Of a DNA stretch of 44,509 bases, positions 1-8,122 are shown in pieces. How positions within the stretch are numbered: the first letter of the stretch is position 1; each line of letters begins with the position of its first letter. The notes beneath the pieces were generated by a model that was not told the DNA's origin, made no database searches, and saw only the letters and a program-made list of their open reading frames with translations. The position numbers and the translations under genes are program-made. This DNA comes from a virus, in IMG/VR virus record IMGVR_UViG_3300044998_000239, positions 1 through 44,509 of that record; one strand, given 5' to 3'.

Positions 1-2
1 TT

Positions 3-401
3 GCACAGATAAAACTTGGAACCCAAAATAAGATGGGATCTTTGCTTAAATTTAACGGAATAAGTAACCCTTTCTCTTTAAACGAGGGACAGGTTTTAGC
101 TATACCTACAGCTAAAACATTAGATGATAGTTTCAGAGTTAAGAAATTACAGAATCAGTCAGGTAGCTCTAATTCAAATACAAACCCACTTAATACCTTT
201 AAGAAAAATCAGGAACAGAAAAAATTTAAGGTGAGTGAGGGAAGGAAAAAATTCCTAGAAGAGAATATTAAGAACAAACCAGTGTTAAATCTCCCACCTA
301 ATGTTCTTCAACCAGGGGAGGCAACAATCACCAGAGAAAATGGACTTTTAATTTTTGCTCCTAATGCAGGAGGCGGAGGAACAAATTTACCTTCTAACTA
401 A
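3..401 (+). CDS. Baseplate wedge protein, gp53-like, C-terminal part (5' truncated by window edge)
   Basis: The reading frame is open from the left edge of the window (first full codon at 3), so the start lies upstream; the ATG at 33 is probably internal. The first roughly 35 visible residues read like the second half of a LysM domain: a helix and turn (LLKFNGISNPFSLNEGQ) followed by the closing strand VLAIP. T4 gp53 is a baseplate wedge protein that carries a LysM fold, and in T4 its gene lies beside the spike gene 5. Here the hub and spike genes follow directly, which fits. The remaining 85 residues are a polar Asn/Lys/Gln-rich linker and a Gly-rich tail without a recognised domain. The identification rests on a half domain plus context, so another LysM baseplate protein (a gpX or gp53 analogue) is possible. 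Confidence 0.55.
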   Translation, partial: AQIKLGTQNKMGSLLKFNGISNPFSLNEGQVLAIPTAKTLDDSFRVKKLQNQSGSSNSNTNPLNTFKKNQEQKKFKVSEGRKKFLEENIKNKPVLNLPPNVLQPGEATITRENGLLIFAPNAGGGGTNLPSN

Positions 402-428
402 GATTTCTAAACACTATAAAGAATCATA

Positions 429-1988
429 ATGGAAAGAGACTCTATCATCATATCTACCATAGCTAATAACAACATGAAGCTTGACGAACAGGTTCAAGTG
501 GATAGAGCTAACGGTTCTACTGATCAAAACGTTCTAAGAGCTGCTAATGAGGTTTCGGCTCAAGTTACTGGTTTAAATGTACCATTTATTACTATTAATG
601 GTTACTCTGTAACTAATTTTTTAACCAAGTTTAATCTCGATCTTTCTGGATTTTTACCTGTGATTCGATTCTCGTTTACCGCTGTCAAGAACGTGTTCAT
701 ATCTGCAAACTATCCCAAAGATGGAGATTTGGTTTCTTTGTATATGAGATCTCCTGGTGAAGTTTATAAACCAATTAGAATGGATTTTAATATTCTCAAT
801 GTTTATAGCGAAGTCTCAAGTAGATATTCTGAGACAGGATCAGATTCAGAAGGACGAGGTGTTAATTTAAGATTTAACATAGTTGCTGAATGTAGAATCC
901 CTGGATTATATACACACAGAATCAGATCATTCCCTGTTTCTAGTTCGTTCGATACTCTTTTAAAAGCTGCACAAGAAATTAATCTAGGTTTTGCTTCCAA
1001 TGAGAAGTCTTTATCTGATAATATGACTTGGATCTGTCCTAATTATTCATACTATGATTTCTTTCAGGAGGTTTCAGTTAGAGCTTATAAAGATGACCAA
1101 TCTAGTTTTTTCGATTGCTGGATTGATCCTTATTATAATTTAAACTTTGTTAACCTTGGTAATCAATTTGCATACGATTCAGATCCTCAACAAAAGGTAA
1201 TGTATATTCCCGGATATACTAACAGAGGCTTGAAAACTGATGGAGCTATACCTGGAACAAATACGCCTGATCCAGTTGAAGGTACATTAGTTCTGACCAA
1301 CTTTTTTGGTGTTGGACAAATACCATTCTATATCAACGGATTTACGCTTACCTCGAGAGCGGGTCAAAACGTAAATCTTATGGGCTACATAACAGAAATC
1401 TCTTTTTATGATGAGAATCTGGTAAAGGAAAATCCTACCCAGAAATACATCAAATATGATATGGAATCTTTCACTGACGAAAATATTGGTCAGGGAGCAG
1501 TTTTACAAAAAGGTAGAGCTAGAGATGATGAATACAAGGAGGAAAGAAGAAGAGAATGGCTAGGAGTTCTTAATGCTCAAATTTCGGAGAATGATGGGGT
1601 ACATCCAAATTTTTTACATGCTAAACAACAAAACCTTATTAATATAAACGACTGTACTAAATTAACTCTTGAAGTTGAATTGGATAACTATTTCCCTGGA
1701 ATTTATCGCGGTATGGTTATTCCCGTTGCTATTTATGTTTTTACCGAGGGAATGAGAAGACAAAATTCAGGAAGCACATCAGACTCTAAACCTAATGAGG
1801 CAATGCAGCCAGTTAAAGATATTTTTCTATCTGGAAATTATGTTGTAATGGCTATGAATGTCACTTGGGGGTTTGGCCAAGCTGGTATGAAGCAATATCT
1901 CACTTTAGCCAAAAGAACATGGTATCTCAATAGTTCTGGTTCTATTCCTAAGGCTTATCCAATCTCGATTAAAAATAGACAATTATAA
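429..1988 (+). CDS. Baseplate hub protein, gp27 / late-control-D-like
   Basis: This 519-residue protein resembles the tail hub family (T4 gp27, phage gpD). The hub forms a trimeric ring between tail tube and spike. The N-terminal half has a beta-barrel pattern typical of hubs, including a 'PKDGDLVSLYMRSPGE' loop at about residues 97-112. It is followed by a helix pair (FDTLLKAAQEINLGFASN), a 'TWICPNYSYYDFFQEV' segment near residues 200-215, and an aromatic 'FDCWIDPYYNLNFV' strand. These elements recur in the same order in hub proteins of T4-like phages. The C-terminal 200 residues (GMVIPVAIYVFTEGMRR and onward) are less clear. ATG at 429 follows the preceding stop by 27 nt. The next gene begins 37 nt downstream, suggesting one transcript. 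A gp27-like role is likely; the exact family was not verified by a search. Confidence 0.6.
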   Translation: MERDSIIISTIANNNMKLDEQVQVDRANGSTDQNVLRAANEVSAQVTGLNVPFITINGYSVTNFLTKFNLDLSGFLPVIRFSFTAVKNVFISANYPKDGDLVSLYMRSPGEVYKPIRMDFNILNVYSEVSSRYSETGSDSEGRGVNLRFNIVAECRIPGLYTHRIRSFPVSSSFDTLLKAAQEINLGFASNEKSLSDNMTWICPNYSYYDFFQEVSVRAYKDDQSSFFDCWIDPYYNLNFVNLGNQFAYDSDPQQKVMYIPGYTNRGLKTDGAIPGTNTPDPVEGTLVLTNFFGVGQIPFYINGFTLTSRAGQNVNLMGYITEISFYDENLVKENPTQKYIKYDMESFTDENIGQGAVLQKGRARDDEYKEERRREWLGVLNAQISENDGVHPNFLHAKQQNLININDCTKLTLEVELDNYFPGIYRGMVIPVAIYVFTEGMRRQNSGSTSDSKPNEAMQPVKDIFLSGNYVVMAMNVTWGFGQAGMKQYLTLAKRTWYLNSSGSIPKAYPISIKNRQL

Positions 1989-2025
1989 AAGGTCGGATAC
2001 ATAATAAAAATAAGAATTCTAAAAA

Positions 2026-4404
2026 TTGTTTGCATCAGATAAACAAAGGAGTTTATTTCTAAAAGGATTTAAACTTTCCAATCAGGGTAAATATGAAGAT
2101 CCAACCTATCTGGGTTTTAAAGTGATCTTTGATTTTGGGGTTTTACCCGTGAGGGCTGACGATGGACTTCCACCTAGTCCTCTATTTAGGATAGACAACT
2201 ATAACGATCAGCAATTTTTTCCTCTAAATCCATTTGCACAGCCGATGTACTCTTACAGAACACAACCTGAAGGTAACATCGCTTATTATTCTGCCGCAGG
2301 ATATCTTAGACAAAGAGAGTCAGAGTTTCCGAGAGGTGGAGGAAAAAGAGCAGATATGCTGATCCAATTTAGAAACCAGTTAAACGATTTAGTAACTAAT
2401 TCACCTTGGTTTTTTCAATCGATAGAAGGATTAGATGAATTGGAAAGAGTTGAAAGACCTGGATTTCCAACGGCAGAATCTAAATCATTTAATCCACAGA
2501 GAACCGCAAACAAAGTTTTAACATTCAACACTCTAGAATCTCTTAATTTGAGAATGACTGCTTTGGCAGATCTTTATAATCAGGCAACTTTTGATTATGA
2601 TAATATGAGAGAGCTTTTGCCTAGAAACTTAAGAAGATTCACCATGTACATTTTTGTACAGGAGATTAGAAACTTCTTCAAGACCTCAAGATTGATTGGA
2701 TCATCAGCAGCTTTAACTTCTCTGAATAATTTATCAGATCTTCTCGGAGCAGGAAACAATCCAGGAAGTAATTTAGGAGCAGCTACAGGAATAGCAAATC
2801 AACTAGGCCAAGAATTTGGCCAAGCAATATCAGGTGGTGGAGGTCCTTTATCTTCTTTTGTTGGCAACGTTTTCAATAATTCAGGTGCCGACAATGATGC
2901 TGCTATATTCAGCAATCAACAAGATCAGTCCGGCATAAAACCAATGTTGGTATATGAGTGCAGAAATTGTGAATTTGATTTCAGTGAAAGCACCCCGTTA
3001 ACTTCTTCGATGAATGTTGGTGTGGACACAGCAACCCCAGCAGGACAGAGTTTTAGAGTTTTGGTTGGAAGGGTTAGAAAGAAAAGTCAATATCCAAATA
3101 TCAGACAGGATGGCAAACCACTCGTATTGGCTGATGGTTGGGATTCTGCTAGATCCTCAGTACAAAAGGCTCCTCGGGATACTAATGATATTCTATCTAT
3201 AGGAGAAGAGCTATTAACTAACTTCGTAAGCAATTCACTCAACGATCTTATCAATGAAGGTATTTCTAATTATGTTCTCCCAGCTATTGCCGGTGCTGAT
3301 AAATTAGCACTAGGAAACGTTTATAGTTTCGACCCCGGCAAGGTTTTGGGCAGACTGACATATAATAATGCCCAGGATTTCTTCAATCAGCTTGGAAACA
3401 TTACACCAGGAATAACCGAGACTAAATTACCAAATCCACAAACTAATGGTCTAGGTGGTCCTCCAGAAAGAGTTTATACACCTCCTTCCGGTGACGCTTA
3501 TACAAAAGTCCCAGGTGCAGATCTTGGTGTTCCAGGTAGAGTTTATCCTAAGCCTTCTGGTGACGCCTATGCAAACGTTCCTGGAAAGGATTTAGGTGTA
3601 CCCGATAGGGTTTACGCTAAACCTTCTGGTGATGTGTATGCGGACGTACCAGGACGAGACCTCGGTGTACCTGATAGAGTTTATGCTAAACCGACTGGAG
3701 ACGTTTATGCAGATGTTCCGGGTCCAGATTTAGGTGTACCTGGTAGAGTTTACCCTAAGCCAACTGGTGACGTTTATGCAGATGTTCCCGGACCAGATTT
3801 AGGTGTTCCTGATAGGGTGTATCCTAAGCCAACTGGTGACGTTTATGCGGATGTACCTGGTCCAGATCTGGGTGTTCCCGGTAGAGTATATCCTAAACCA
3901 ACTGGCGATGTGTATGCAGATGTTCCTGGACGAGACCTTGGTGTACCTGATAGGGTCTATCCTGCACCCGGTGGCGATGTATATTCCAGCGTACCTGGTC
4001 CGGATTTGGGTGTTCCTGACAGAACTTACAACCAGCCACAAGGAAAGGTTTACCCTGATCCAGTACCTCCTAGTTCTTTGAATGAAAGCAAAGTTTATCC
4101 TGATTTTGTTCCTTCGAGTCCTTCTAATATTTCTTCTCAGAAGGTTTATGCTGATTCAACCAAAGTTTCTTTTAACGGAGAGCTAAGAGATCAGTCTAAT
4201 ACTTTTGACAGTAAGCCTTCTCCTGTTTATTCTGCACCCAAACCTGTTTCGAGACAGCCGATTGGTGATATTGGAAAAGCATATCCTCAAACAACTGGAG
4301 ATTTTATAGTTGAAAAACAACTCAATTTAGGAAATCTAAAACCCGCAGATAAGTATAATATTAGCTTAGGCCAAAACAACCCTGATCAAACTCAATTTGA
4401 CTAA
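2026..4404 (+). CDS. Baseplate/tube-junction structural protein with 23-residue tandem repeats; TTG start
   Basis: A 792-residue protein lying between hub and spike genes. The start is inferred to be TTG at 2026. An in-frame TAA lies at 2020-2022, and the ordered N-terminus (FASDKQRSLFLKGFKLSNQG) begins at once, whereas the first internal ATG is far inside. Residues about 1-450 look globular and include PRNLRRFTMYIFVQEIRNFF (about 199-218) and a 'YECRNCEFDFSESTPL' strand (about 308-323). That pattern is reminiscent of tail-tube or tube-initiator proteins (T4 gp48/gp54 role), which is an inference. A Gly/Ser-rich stretch sits near residues 245-290. From residue 480 there are eight 23-residue repeats of the form P(D/G)RVY.KP.GD.Y..VPG.DLGV plus a decayed ninth, then a Pro/Ser-rich tail. 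The repeat domain is Pro-, Tyr- and Asp-rich, so an extended or fibrous conformation is likely. The function is unknown. Confidence 0.5.
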   Translation: MFASDKQRSLFLKGFKLSNQGKYEDPTYLGFKVIFDFGVLPVRADDGLPPSPLFRIDNYNDQQFFPLNPFAQPMYSYRTQPEGNIAYYSAAGYLRQRESEFPRGGGKRADMLIQFRNQLNDLVTNSPWFFQSIEGLDELERVERPGFPTAESKSFNPQRTANKVLTFNTLESLNLRMTALADLYNQATFDYDNMRELLPRNLRRFTMYIFVQEIRNFFKTSRLIGSSAALTSLNNLSDLLGAGNNPGSNLGAATGIANQLGQEFGQAISGGGGPLSSFVGNVFNNSGADNDAAIFSNQQDQSGIKPMLVYECRNCEFDFSESTPLTSSMNVGVDTATPAGQSFRVLVGRVRKKSQYPNIRQDGKPLVLADGWDSARSSVQKAPRDTNDILSIGEELLTNFVSNSLNDLINEGISNYVLPAIAGADKLALGNVYSFDPGKVLGRLTYNNAQDFFNQLGNITPGITETKLPNPQTNGLGGPPERVYTPPSGDAYTKVPGADLGVPGRVYPKPSGDAYANVPGKDLGVPDRVYAKPSGDVYADVPGRDLGVPDRVYAKPTGDVYADVPGPDLGVPGRVYPKPTGDVYADVPGPDLGVPDRVYPKPTGDVYADVPGPDLGVPGRVYPKPTGDVYADVPGRDLGVPDRVYPAPGGDVYSSVPGPDLGVPDRTYNQPQGKVYPDPVPPSSLNESKVYPDFVPSSPSNISSQKVYADSTKVSFNGELRDQSNTFDSKPSPVYSAPKPVSRQPIGDIGKAYPQTTGDFIVEKQLNLGNLKPADKYNISLGQNNPDQTQFD
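3463..4083 (+). repeat. Tandem 69-bp coding repeats (8 full plus 1 degenerate)
   Basis: Eight consecutive 69-bp units occupy 3463-4014, each encoding 23 residues (P-D/G-R-V-Y ... D-L-G-V), followed by a decayed ninth unit at 4015-4083. The central units differ mainly at alternating positions (PDR/PGR, GPD/GRD). Synonymous codons vary between copies even where the protein is identical, which points to older duplication with selection on the protein rather than very recent slippage. The repeats are in frame with the surrounding gene and contain no stop codon. Confidence 0.95.
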
Positions 4405-4406
4405 TT

Positions 4407-5108
4407 ATGCCAAGTGAAAAAACCTATTTGGGACAAGTAGTAGATAATAAAGATCCGCTTTACCAGGGTAGAGCTAAGATTAATGTGTTTGGATTCTTCG
4501 ATGGCATTCCAACTGAAGATCTTCCCTGGGCTGAACAGATTTCTGGTTTATCTTTTGGCGGAAATTTCGGTAGCGGAAACATTTCCATACCTAGAATAGG
4601 AACGGTTGTTGCCGTTCACTTTGAAGACCACAATTACTATAAGATAAGCTATCACTATATAAAAGAGATTTCTTCTTCGTTAATAGAAGAGCTTAAACAA
4701 GAAAATTCTTATGAAGGTGCTCAATCAATAATCTATGATACTGAAGCTCAGCCAGGGACGCTTAAAATGATTTATACGAGGAAGAATGGACTAGTCTTTC
4801 AATTGGGTGACGCTTCTATTCAGCTTGATACCCAAAATGCAGGAACAGACAAAGAAAAACTCAGAATTAAGATCAAGATGAATGACGACGAGATTAGAAT
4901 GGAAAAGCAAGGCACCAAACAAAAGGTCATCATAAACTCTGAAAATATTGAATTGGGAGAAAAGGCGACAGATAAGCTTATTCTTGGTGAGAAATTTCTT
5001 GCTCTTTTCAATAGGCACACACATCCAACCGGTGTTGGCCCTTCCGGTGTTCCTGTCGAACCGATGACCGATCTTGGTCATTTGAGTCAAGTTTCAAAAA
5101 CCAAATAA
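4407..5108 (+). CDS. Baseplate central spike, gp5-like OB-fold protein (no lysozyme domain)
   Basis: This 233-residue protein opens with the OB-fold seen in T4 gp5 and gpV-type spikes: YLGQVVDNKDPLYQGRAKI (residues 7-25), the 'IPTEDLPWAE' segment (34-43), then GGNFGSGNISIPRIGTVVAV (51-70). The middle (about 115-195) is a run of short alternating beta strands (TRKNGLVFQLGDASIQLD), consistent with a trimeric beta-helix needle. Near the C-terminus is HTHPTGVGPSGVP (about 203-215), an ending common in gpV-like and gp5-like spikes. T4 gp5 has a lysozyme domain between OB-fold and needle; there is no room for one here, so cell-wall digestion must come from elsewhere. ATG lies 2 nt after the previous stop, and the next gene starts 1 nt after this stop, so translation is probably coupled. 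Confidence 0.8.
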   Translation: MPSEKTYLGQVVDNKDPLYQGRAKINVFGFFDGIPTEDLPWAEQISGLSFGGNFGSGNISIPRIGTVVAVHFEDHNYYKISYHYIKEISSSLIEELKQENSYEGAQSIIYDTEAQPGTLKMIYTRKNGLVFQLGDASIQLDTQNAGTDKEKLRIKIKMNDDEIRMEKQGTKQKVIINSENIELGEKATDKLILGEKFLALFNRHTHPTGVGPSGVPVEPMTDLGHLSQVSKTK

Positions 5109-5109
5109 T

Positions 5110-6861
5110 ATGCCTGCAGATTGGACCACATTTATATCAAATGTTTCGAATAAGCTTGATGGACAAACCATCCAGGCTTCTTATGATCCTGAACTAGGAG
5201 ATGTTGATGATTTTGCAACATACTTAGCACAGCAATATACAACTGCCACTGTAGGTAAAGCTCAATCCCCTTATGGAAACACGCATCAACAGGGGAGTCA
5301 AGAAATTCTTAAAGGTTCTTTTTCTAAGGCTTTTAAGATGTTGGAAACAGAAAAAACACCCACTCTAGAAGATAAGCAGAAGGATCCAAAATACCAGGAC
5401 CTCAGACAAGAACCAACACCTCAAAAATTAGACGAAGAGTTAGATAAATTTGATTTAGAATTTTTGGCTTGGACAGAAGCAAATGCTACAACTATTCCCG
5501 ATTTCGTTTACTCTTCTTTCTTCTCACAGTTTCCAAATTTTCCTGCAACTGAAGACCAGCAAGCTACTGAAGTAGCTAGAAGGATAATTAATAGATTTGA
5601 CGGGACTTCGGATTACTTACAATGGATATACTCTCTAAAATTACAGCAAGATCAACTTGCTGGATTTGCAACTAAGGTTTATGACAAAATTATCGAGTTA
5701 ACACAAGGTATTGGACAGACTGAAATTAAAGTTGGTGACGAGGTTCAGGCTGTTGTTTTATACGACCTTTTACCAAACGGAACAGAAAACACTTCTGCAA
5801 GATCTAAAAGCGGAGAACTTGTAAGAGGTAAAATAGTTTCAATTACTCAATCGAGAAACTTTTCTGGTGCAGGTAGTTTGATCTATAGAGTTTCAGTCCA
5901 AACACCGAAAGGAACTGTTCAAAGAATAGTCGATCCAAACACTATACAGAAAAAACTGACTGTCTCGGATTTTCTGAACGTAAGAGACTTGAATCTATCA
6001 AGAAAGATATTACAGGAAACCAACTCATCGGATCCTACAAGAATTCCATCGTTTGTGACCGCCCAATTTATTACAAGATTTACGTATGATCCACAATTTG
6101 ATACAAATTTATTTTCTAAAATTCTTTATGAAGCAGGAGCTTCTAAAACGGTACCGAACCAATTTGGAACAGGAAACACACAGATTAGACTCACACGGGG
6201 GGAAATAGATACACAAGTTAATGCAGCTTCTTTAAGCGAAAATGTTCTCTATTCAGGATCACTCCAGAGTTTTCTTAATGGTAATACCGGAAATATAAAA
6301 ACAGAAAATTCGTTTATTTTAAGTTCTGATTATCTTAGATCTAACGATCAATATACTAAAAGAGAACTAATAAAAGGTCTTATCGACAGAATAACTGGAT
6401 ATAAGATAACCAAGTATAATAGTGAATCTACATCTTACCTAGCACTTAAACAAAGGTATATTAATTTTCTGATTGAGAAAGAAAGAAAAACAGGCGACAC
6501 ACTGAATGAAAATGATCCTTACCAAATAATGGCAGATGGGGTTATTAGATACTGGCAATCTTGTCTGGCACAGCCTCTTTCAGCTTCGCCTCCTGTTCCA
6601 CCGTGTACAATACTTCCTCCTAATAATGGATTTTACGTCGGCATTTATTATGGCTCGATTAAGACTTTGTCTGATAATTTAAGAAGAGCTTTTAATGATG
6701 GTAAGAGTTTTAAAAATCAAAAAACTGGAAAAATAGTTGCAAGCTCTTTGGCCTTCTCTTTTCAAAAACACTTACTTGAACTCAAGTTCTTATACAATGG
6801 CGGTGTACCTACTCCAGGAGGACCTGCTCCAATGATCGGATTTGTTCCACTTGTTTTTTAA
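5110..6861 (+). CDS. Unrecognised virion-associated protein, 583 aa
   Basis: I do not recognise the family. The protein is soluble-looking, with no signal peptide or membrane segment. The N-terminal 150 residues are helical and polar. A segment at about residues 205-280 (KVGDEVQAVVLYDL ... GKIVSITQSRNF ... GTVQRIV) has the strand pattern of a small SH3-like barrel. A helical block follows near residues 420-470 (DYLRSNDQYTKRELIKGLID). The C-terminus is Pro/Gly-rich. It is the last gene of the hub block, starts 1 nt after the spike gene, and is followed by a hairpin and a candidate promoter. Its position between spike and wedge genes makes a baseplate or tube-associated structural role likely, but this is an inference from context only. 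Confidence 0.4.
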   Translation: MPADWTTFISNVSNKLDGQTIQASYDPELGDVDDFATYLAQQYTTATVGKAQSPYGNTHQQGSQEILKGSFSKAFKMLETEKTPTLEDKQKDPKYQDLRQEPTPQKLDEELDKFDLEFLAWTEANATTIPDFVYSSFFSQFPNFPATEDQQATEVARRIINRFDGTSDYLQWIYSLKLQQDQLAGFATKVYDKIIELTQGIGQTEIKVGDEVQAVVLYDLLPNGTENTSARSKSGELVRGKIVSITQSRNFSGAGSLIYRVSVQTPKGTVQRIVDPNTIQKKLTVSDFLNVRDLNLSRKILQETNSSDPTRIPSFVTAQFITRFTYDPQFDTNLFSKILYEAGASKTVPNQFGTGNTQIRLTRGEIDTQVNAASLSENVLYSGSLQSFLNGNTGNIKTENSFILSSDYLRSNDQYTKRELIKGLIDRITGYKITKYNSESTSYLALKQRYINFLIEKERKTGDTLNENDPYQIMADGVIRYWQSCLAQPLSASPPVPPCTILPPNNGFYVGIYYGSIKTLSDNLRRAFNDGKSFKNQKTGKIVASSLAFSFQKHLLELKFLYNGGVPTPGGPAPMIGFVPLVF

Positions 6862-6866
6862 AAAAC

Positions 6867-6894
6867 CCACCAAAGATAAGGAACTTATTGGTGG
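6867..6894 (+). other. Intergenic hairpin (imperfect stem) between hub block and S1-like gene
   Basis: CCACCAA (6867-6873) pairs with TTGGTGG (6888-6894). Inside it, TAAG (6877-6880) pairs with CTTA (6884-6887) around a GAA loop, leaving a three-base AGA bulge on one side. No strong T-run follows, so it is not a textbook intrinsic terminator. It sits 5 nt after the stop at 6861 and its 3' arm touches the GATATATA motif. It could be a weak terminator, an RNA-processing site or an mRNA-stabilising 3' structure. Confidence 0.45.
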
Positions 6895-6906
6895 ATATAT
6901 ACTAAG
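6894..6906 (+). promoter_or_regulatory. Candidate phage late promoter (GATATATA motif)
   Basis: GATATATA at 6894-6901 is followed by CTAAG. The motif ends 34 nt before the ATG at 6935. The same octamer occurs in four other intergenic gaps on this strand, and it resembles the T4 late -10 element TATAAATA. No obvious -35 element is seen, as expected for a sigma-gp55-type late promoter. Confidence 0.45.
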
Positions 6907-6934
6907 ATTGTTTAACTTCTTAAATTAAAAAAAT

Positions 6935-8122
6935 ATGACTTATTTTCTAAACGAAAACGAACCAAATTCAAACGATTTTAACTGGGATATCCAAAATGGT
7001 GTCAAACCTAACAAGAAACTAAAAAGGGTACCTAATGGGTTTAAAGTGTACTGTCACGAACCTTATGCACAAGCTCTTTTGGATTCTTACAACCAATACT
7101 TTTCTGGATCACCTCAGATAGATGACTATGCTAAGGACTTAGTAGAAGGTATGGTTTACCCTTGTAAAATTGTTGTACTAAAAGAAAATGAGGCTTTAGC
7201 ACAAACCAATACAGGACAAACTATTTACATCGATTTAAAGAAAGAATTGAAGGACGCAGAGAAATTAAACATTTCTGGTCTTTCTTTCAATATAGGAGAT
7301 ACTGTTCAAGCCAGAATCAGAGTTTCTGGTTCTAACTATTATGGATCTGTAATCGAATACTACATCCACAGTTTAAGGTTGGAACTATTCGATCAAATCA
7401 AGAAAGAATCAAGCGCATACAGAGTTAAGGTAGAAAGCATCAATAAAGGTGGTTATATCGTAGACCTGTCTGGAATCAAGTGTTTCTTACCTGGATCATT
7501 AGCAGCCGCAAACAGAATCACAGACTTCGAATCTTATTTAGGTAAGGAAATCCACGTTATGATCGAAGGTTACGTGGAAGCAAAAGACATTTTCATCGTT
7601 TCTTACAAAAAGTACTTAAACAAAATCATGGAGTCCAAAATACAAGAATTGGATTTAACCAAGAAATACAAAGGTTTTGTTACAGGTACAAGCGAATTTG
7701 GTGTATTCGTAGAATGGGAAGAGGTTTACACTGGATTAATCCATAAAACAGAATTCCTAGAAGAAGCTGAAATCACTTCTATAAATCCAGGAGACGAAAT
7801 AGAATTCTACGTTAAAGAGATTAAGGATAATAACAGATTAACTTTAACTCTAGAAAAACCTCTGGAAAGAAATGTGATCATCCACGATTTGGATAATCAG
7901 ATAAAAGACGGTTCAATCGAACCACAAGAAGCTAAAATCAAGCACAGAAGAAAAAATGGGATTTTAGTGGAGCTTACCGATTTCGGTTTAATGGCTCTAG
8001 TCCCTCAGGATAAAATCGGCAAAAATGTCAAGCATCTTAAGCCTGGGGATGATCTGCTAGTAGTGGTTTACGAAGTTGAAGCCTCTAGCGGAAAAATTTA
8101 CGCTCGAACATTAAATGACTGA
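6935..8122 (+). CDS. S1-domain RNA-binding protein (ribosomal protein S1-like)
   Basis: This 395-residue protein is built of about four OB-fold S1-like units: residues 72-142 (divergent), 160-228, 241-312 and 330-395. The third is the clearest: KKYKGFVTGTSEFGVFVEW (243-261), TGLIHKTEF (266-274), then 'INPGDEIEFYVKEID'-type strands ending in LTLTLEKPL. The fourth ends with LKPGDDLLVVVYEVE and GKIYART. S1 domains bind single-stranded RNA. In bacteria, protein S1 brings mRNA to the 30S subunit, and S1-like genes have been reported in virus genomes. The first 70 residues have no recognised fold and could be a docking segment. The gene lies among tail genes but has no structural signature of its own. 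A translation or RNA-handling role is inferred, and virion incorporation cannot be excluded. Its stop overlaps the next start (ATGACTGA). Confidence 0.75.
   Translation: MTYFLNENEPNSNDFNWDIQNGVKPNKKLKRVPNGFKVYCHEPYAQALLDSYNQYFSGSPQIDDYAKDLVEGMVYPCKIVVLKENEALAQTNTGQTIYIDLKKELKDAEKLNISGLSFNIGDTVQARIRVSGSNYYGSVIEYYIHSLRLELFDQIKKESSAYRVKVESINKGGYIVDLSGIKCFLPGSLAAANRITDFESYLGKEIHVMIEGYVEAKDIFIVSYKKYLNKIMESKIQELDLTKKYKGFVTGTSEFGVFVEWEEVYTGLIHKTEFLEEAEITSINPGDEIEFYVKEIKDNNRLTLTLEKPLERNVIIHDLDNQIKDGSIEPQEAKIKHRRKNGILVELTDFGLMALVPQDKIGKNVKHLKPGDDLLVVVYEVEASSGKIYARTLND

Noticed and set aside
3799-4081. Open frames on both strands inside the 69-bp repeat region
   Set aside because: A repeat unit without stops in other frames gives long shadow frames automatically; the main frame clearly carries the ordered protein repeat.
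3463-4083. CRISPR array
   Set aside because: The repeats are contiguous 69-bp coding units in frame with no spacers; they encode a tandem protein repeat.
4407-5108. A PAAR-type spike tip from the HTHPTG...GVP ending
   Set aside because: The motif is the usual end of gpV/gp5-like spikes and is too short for a separate PAAR domain.
6867-6894. Full intrinsic terminator
   Set aside because: The stem has a bulge and is not followed by a U-run; retained only as a hairpin of unknown role.
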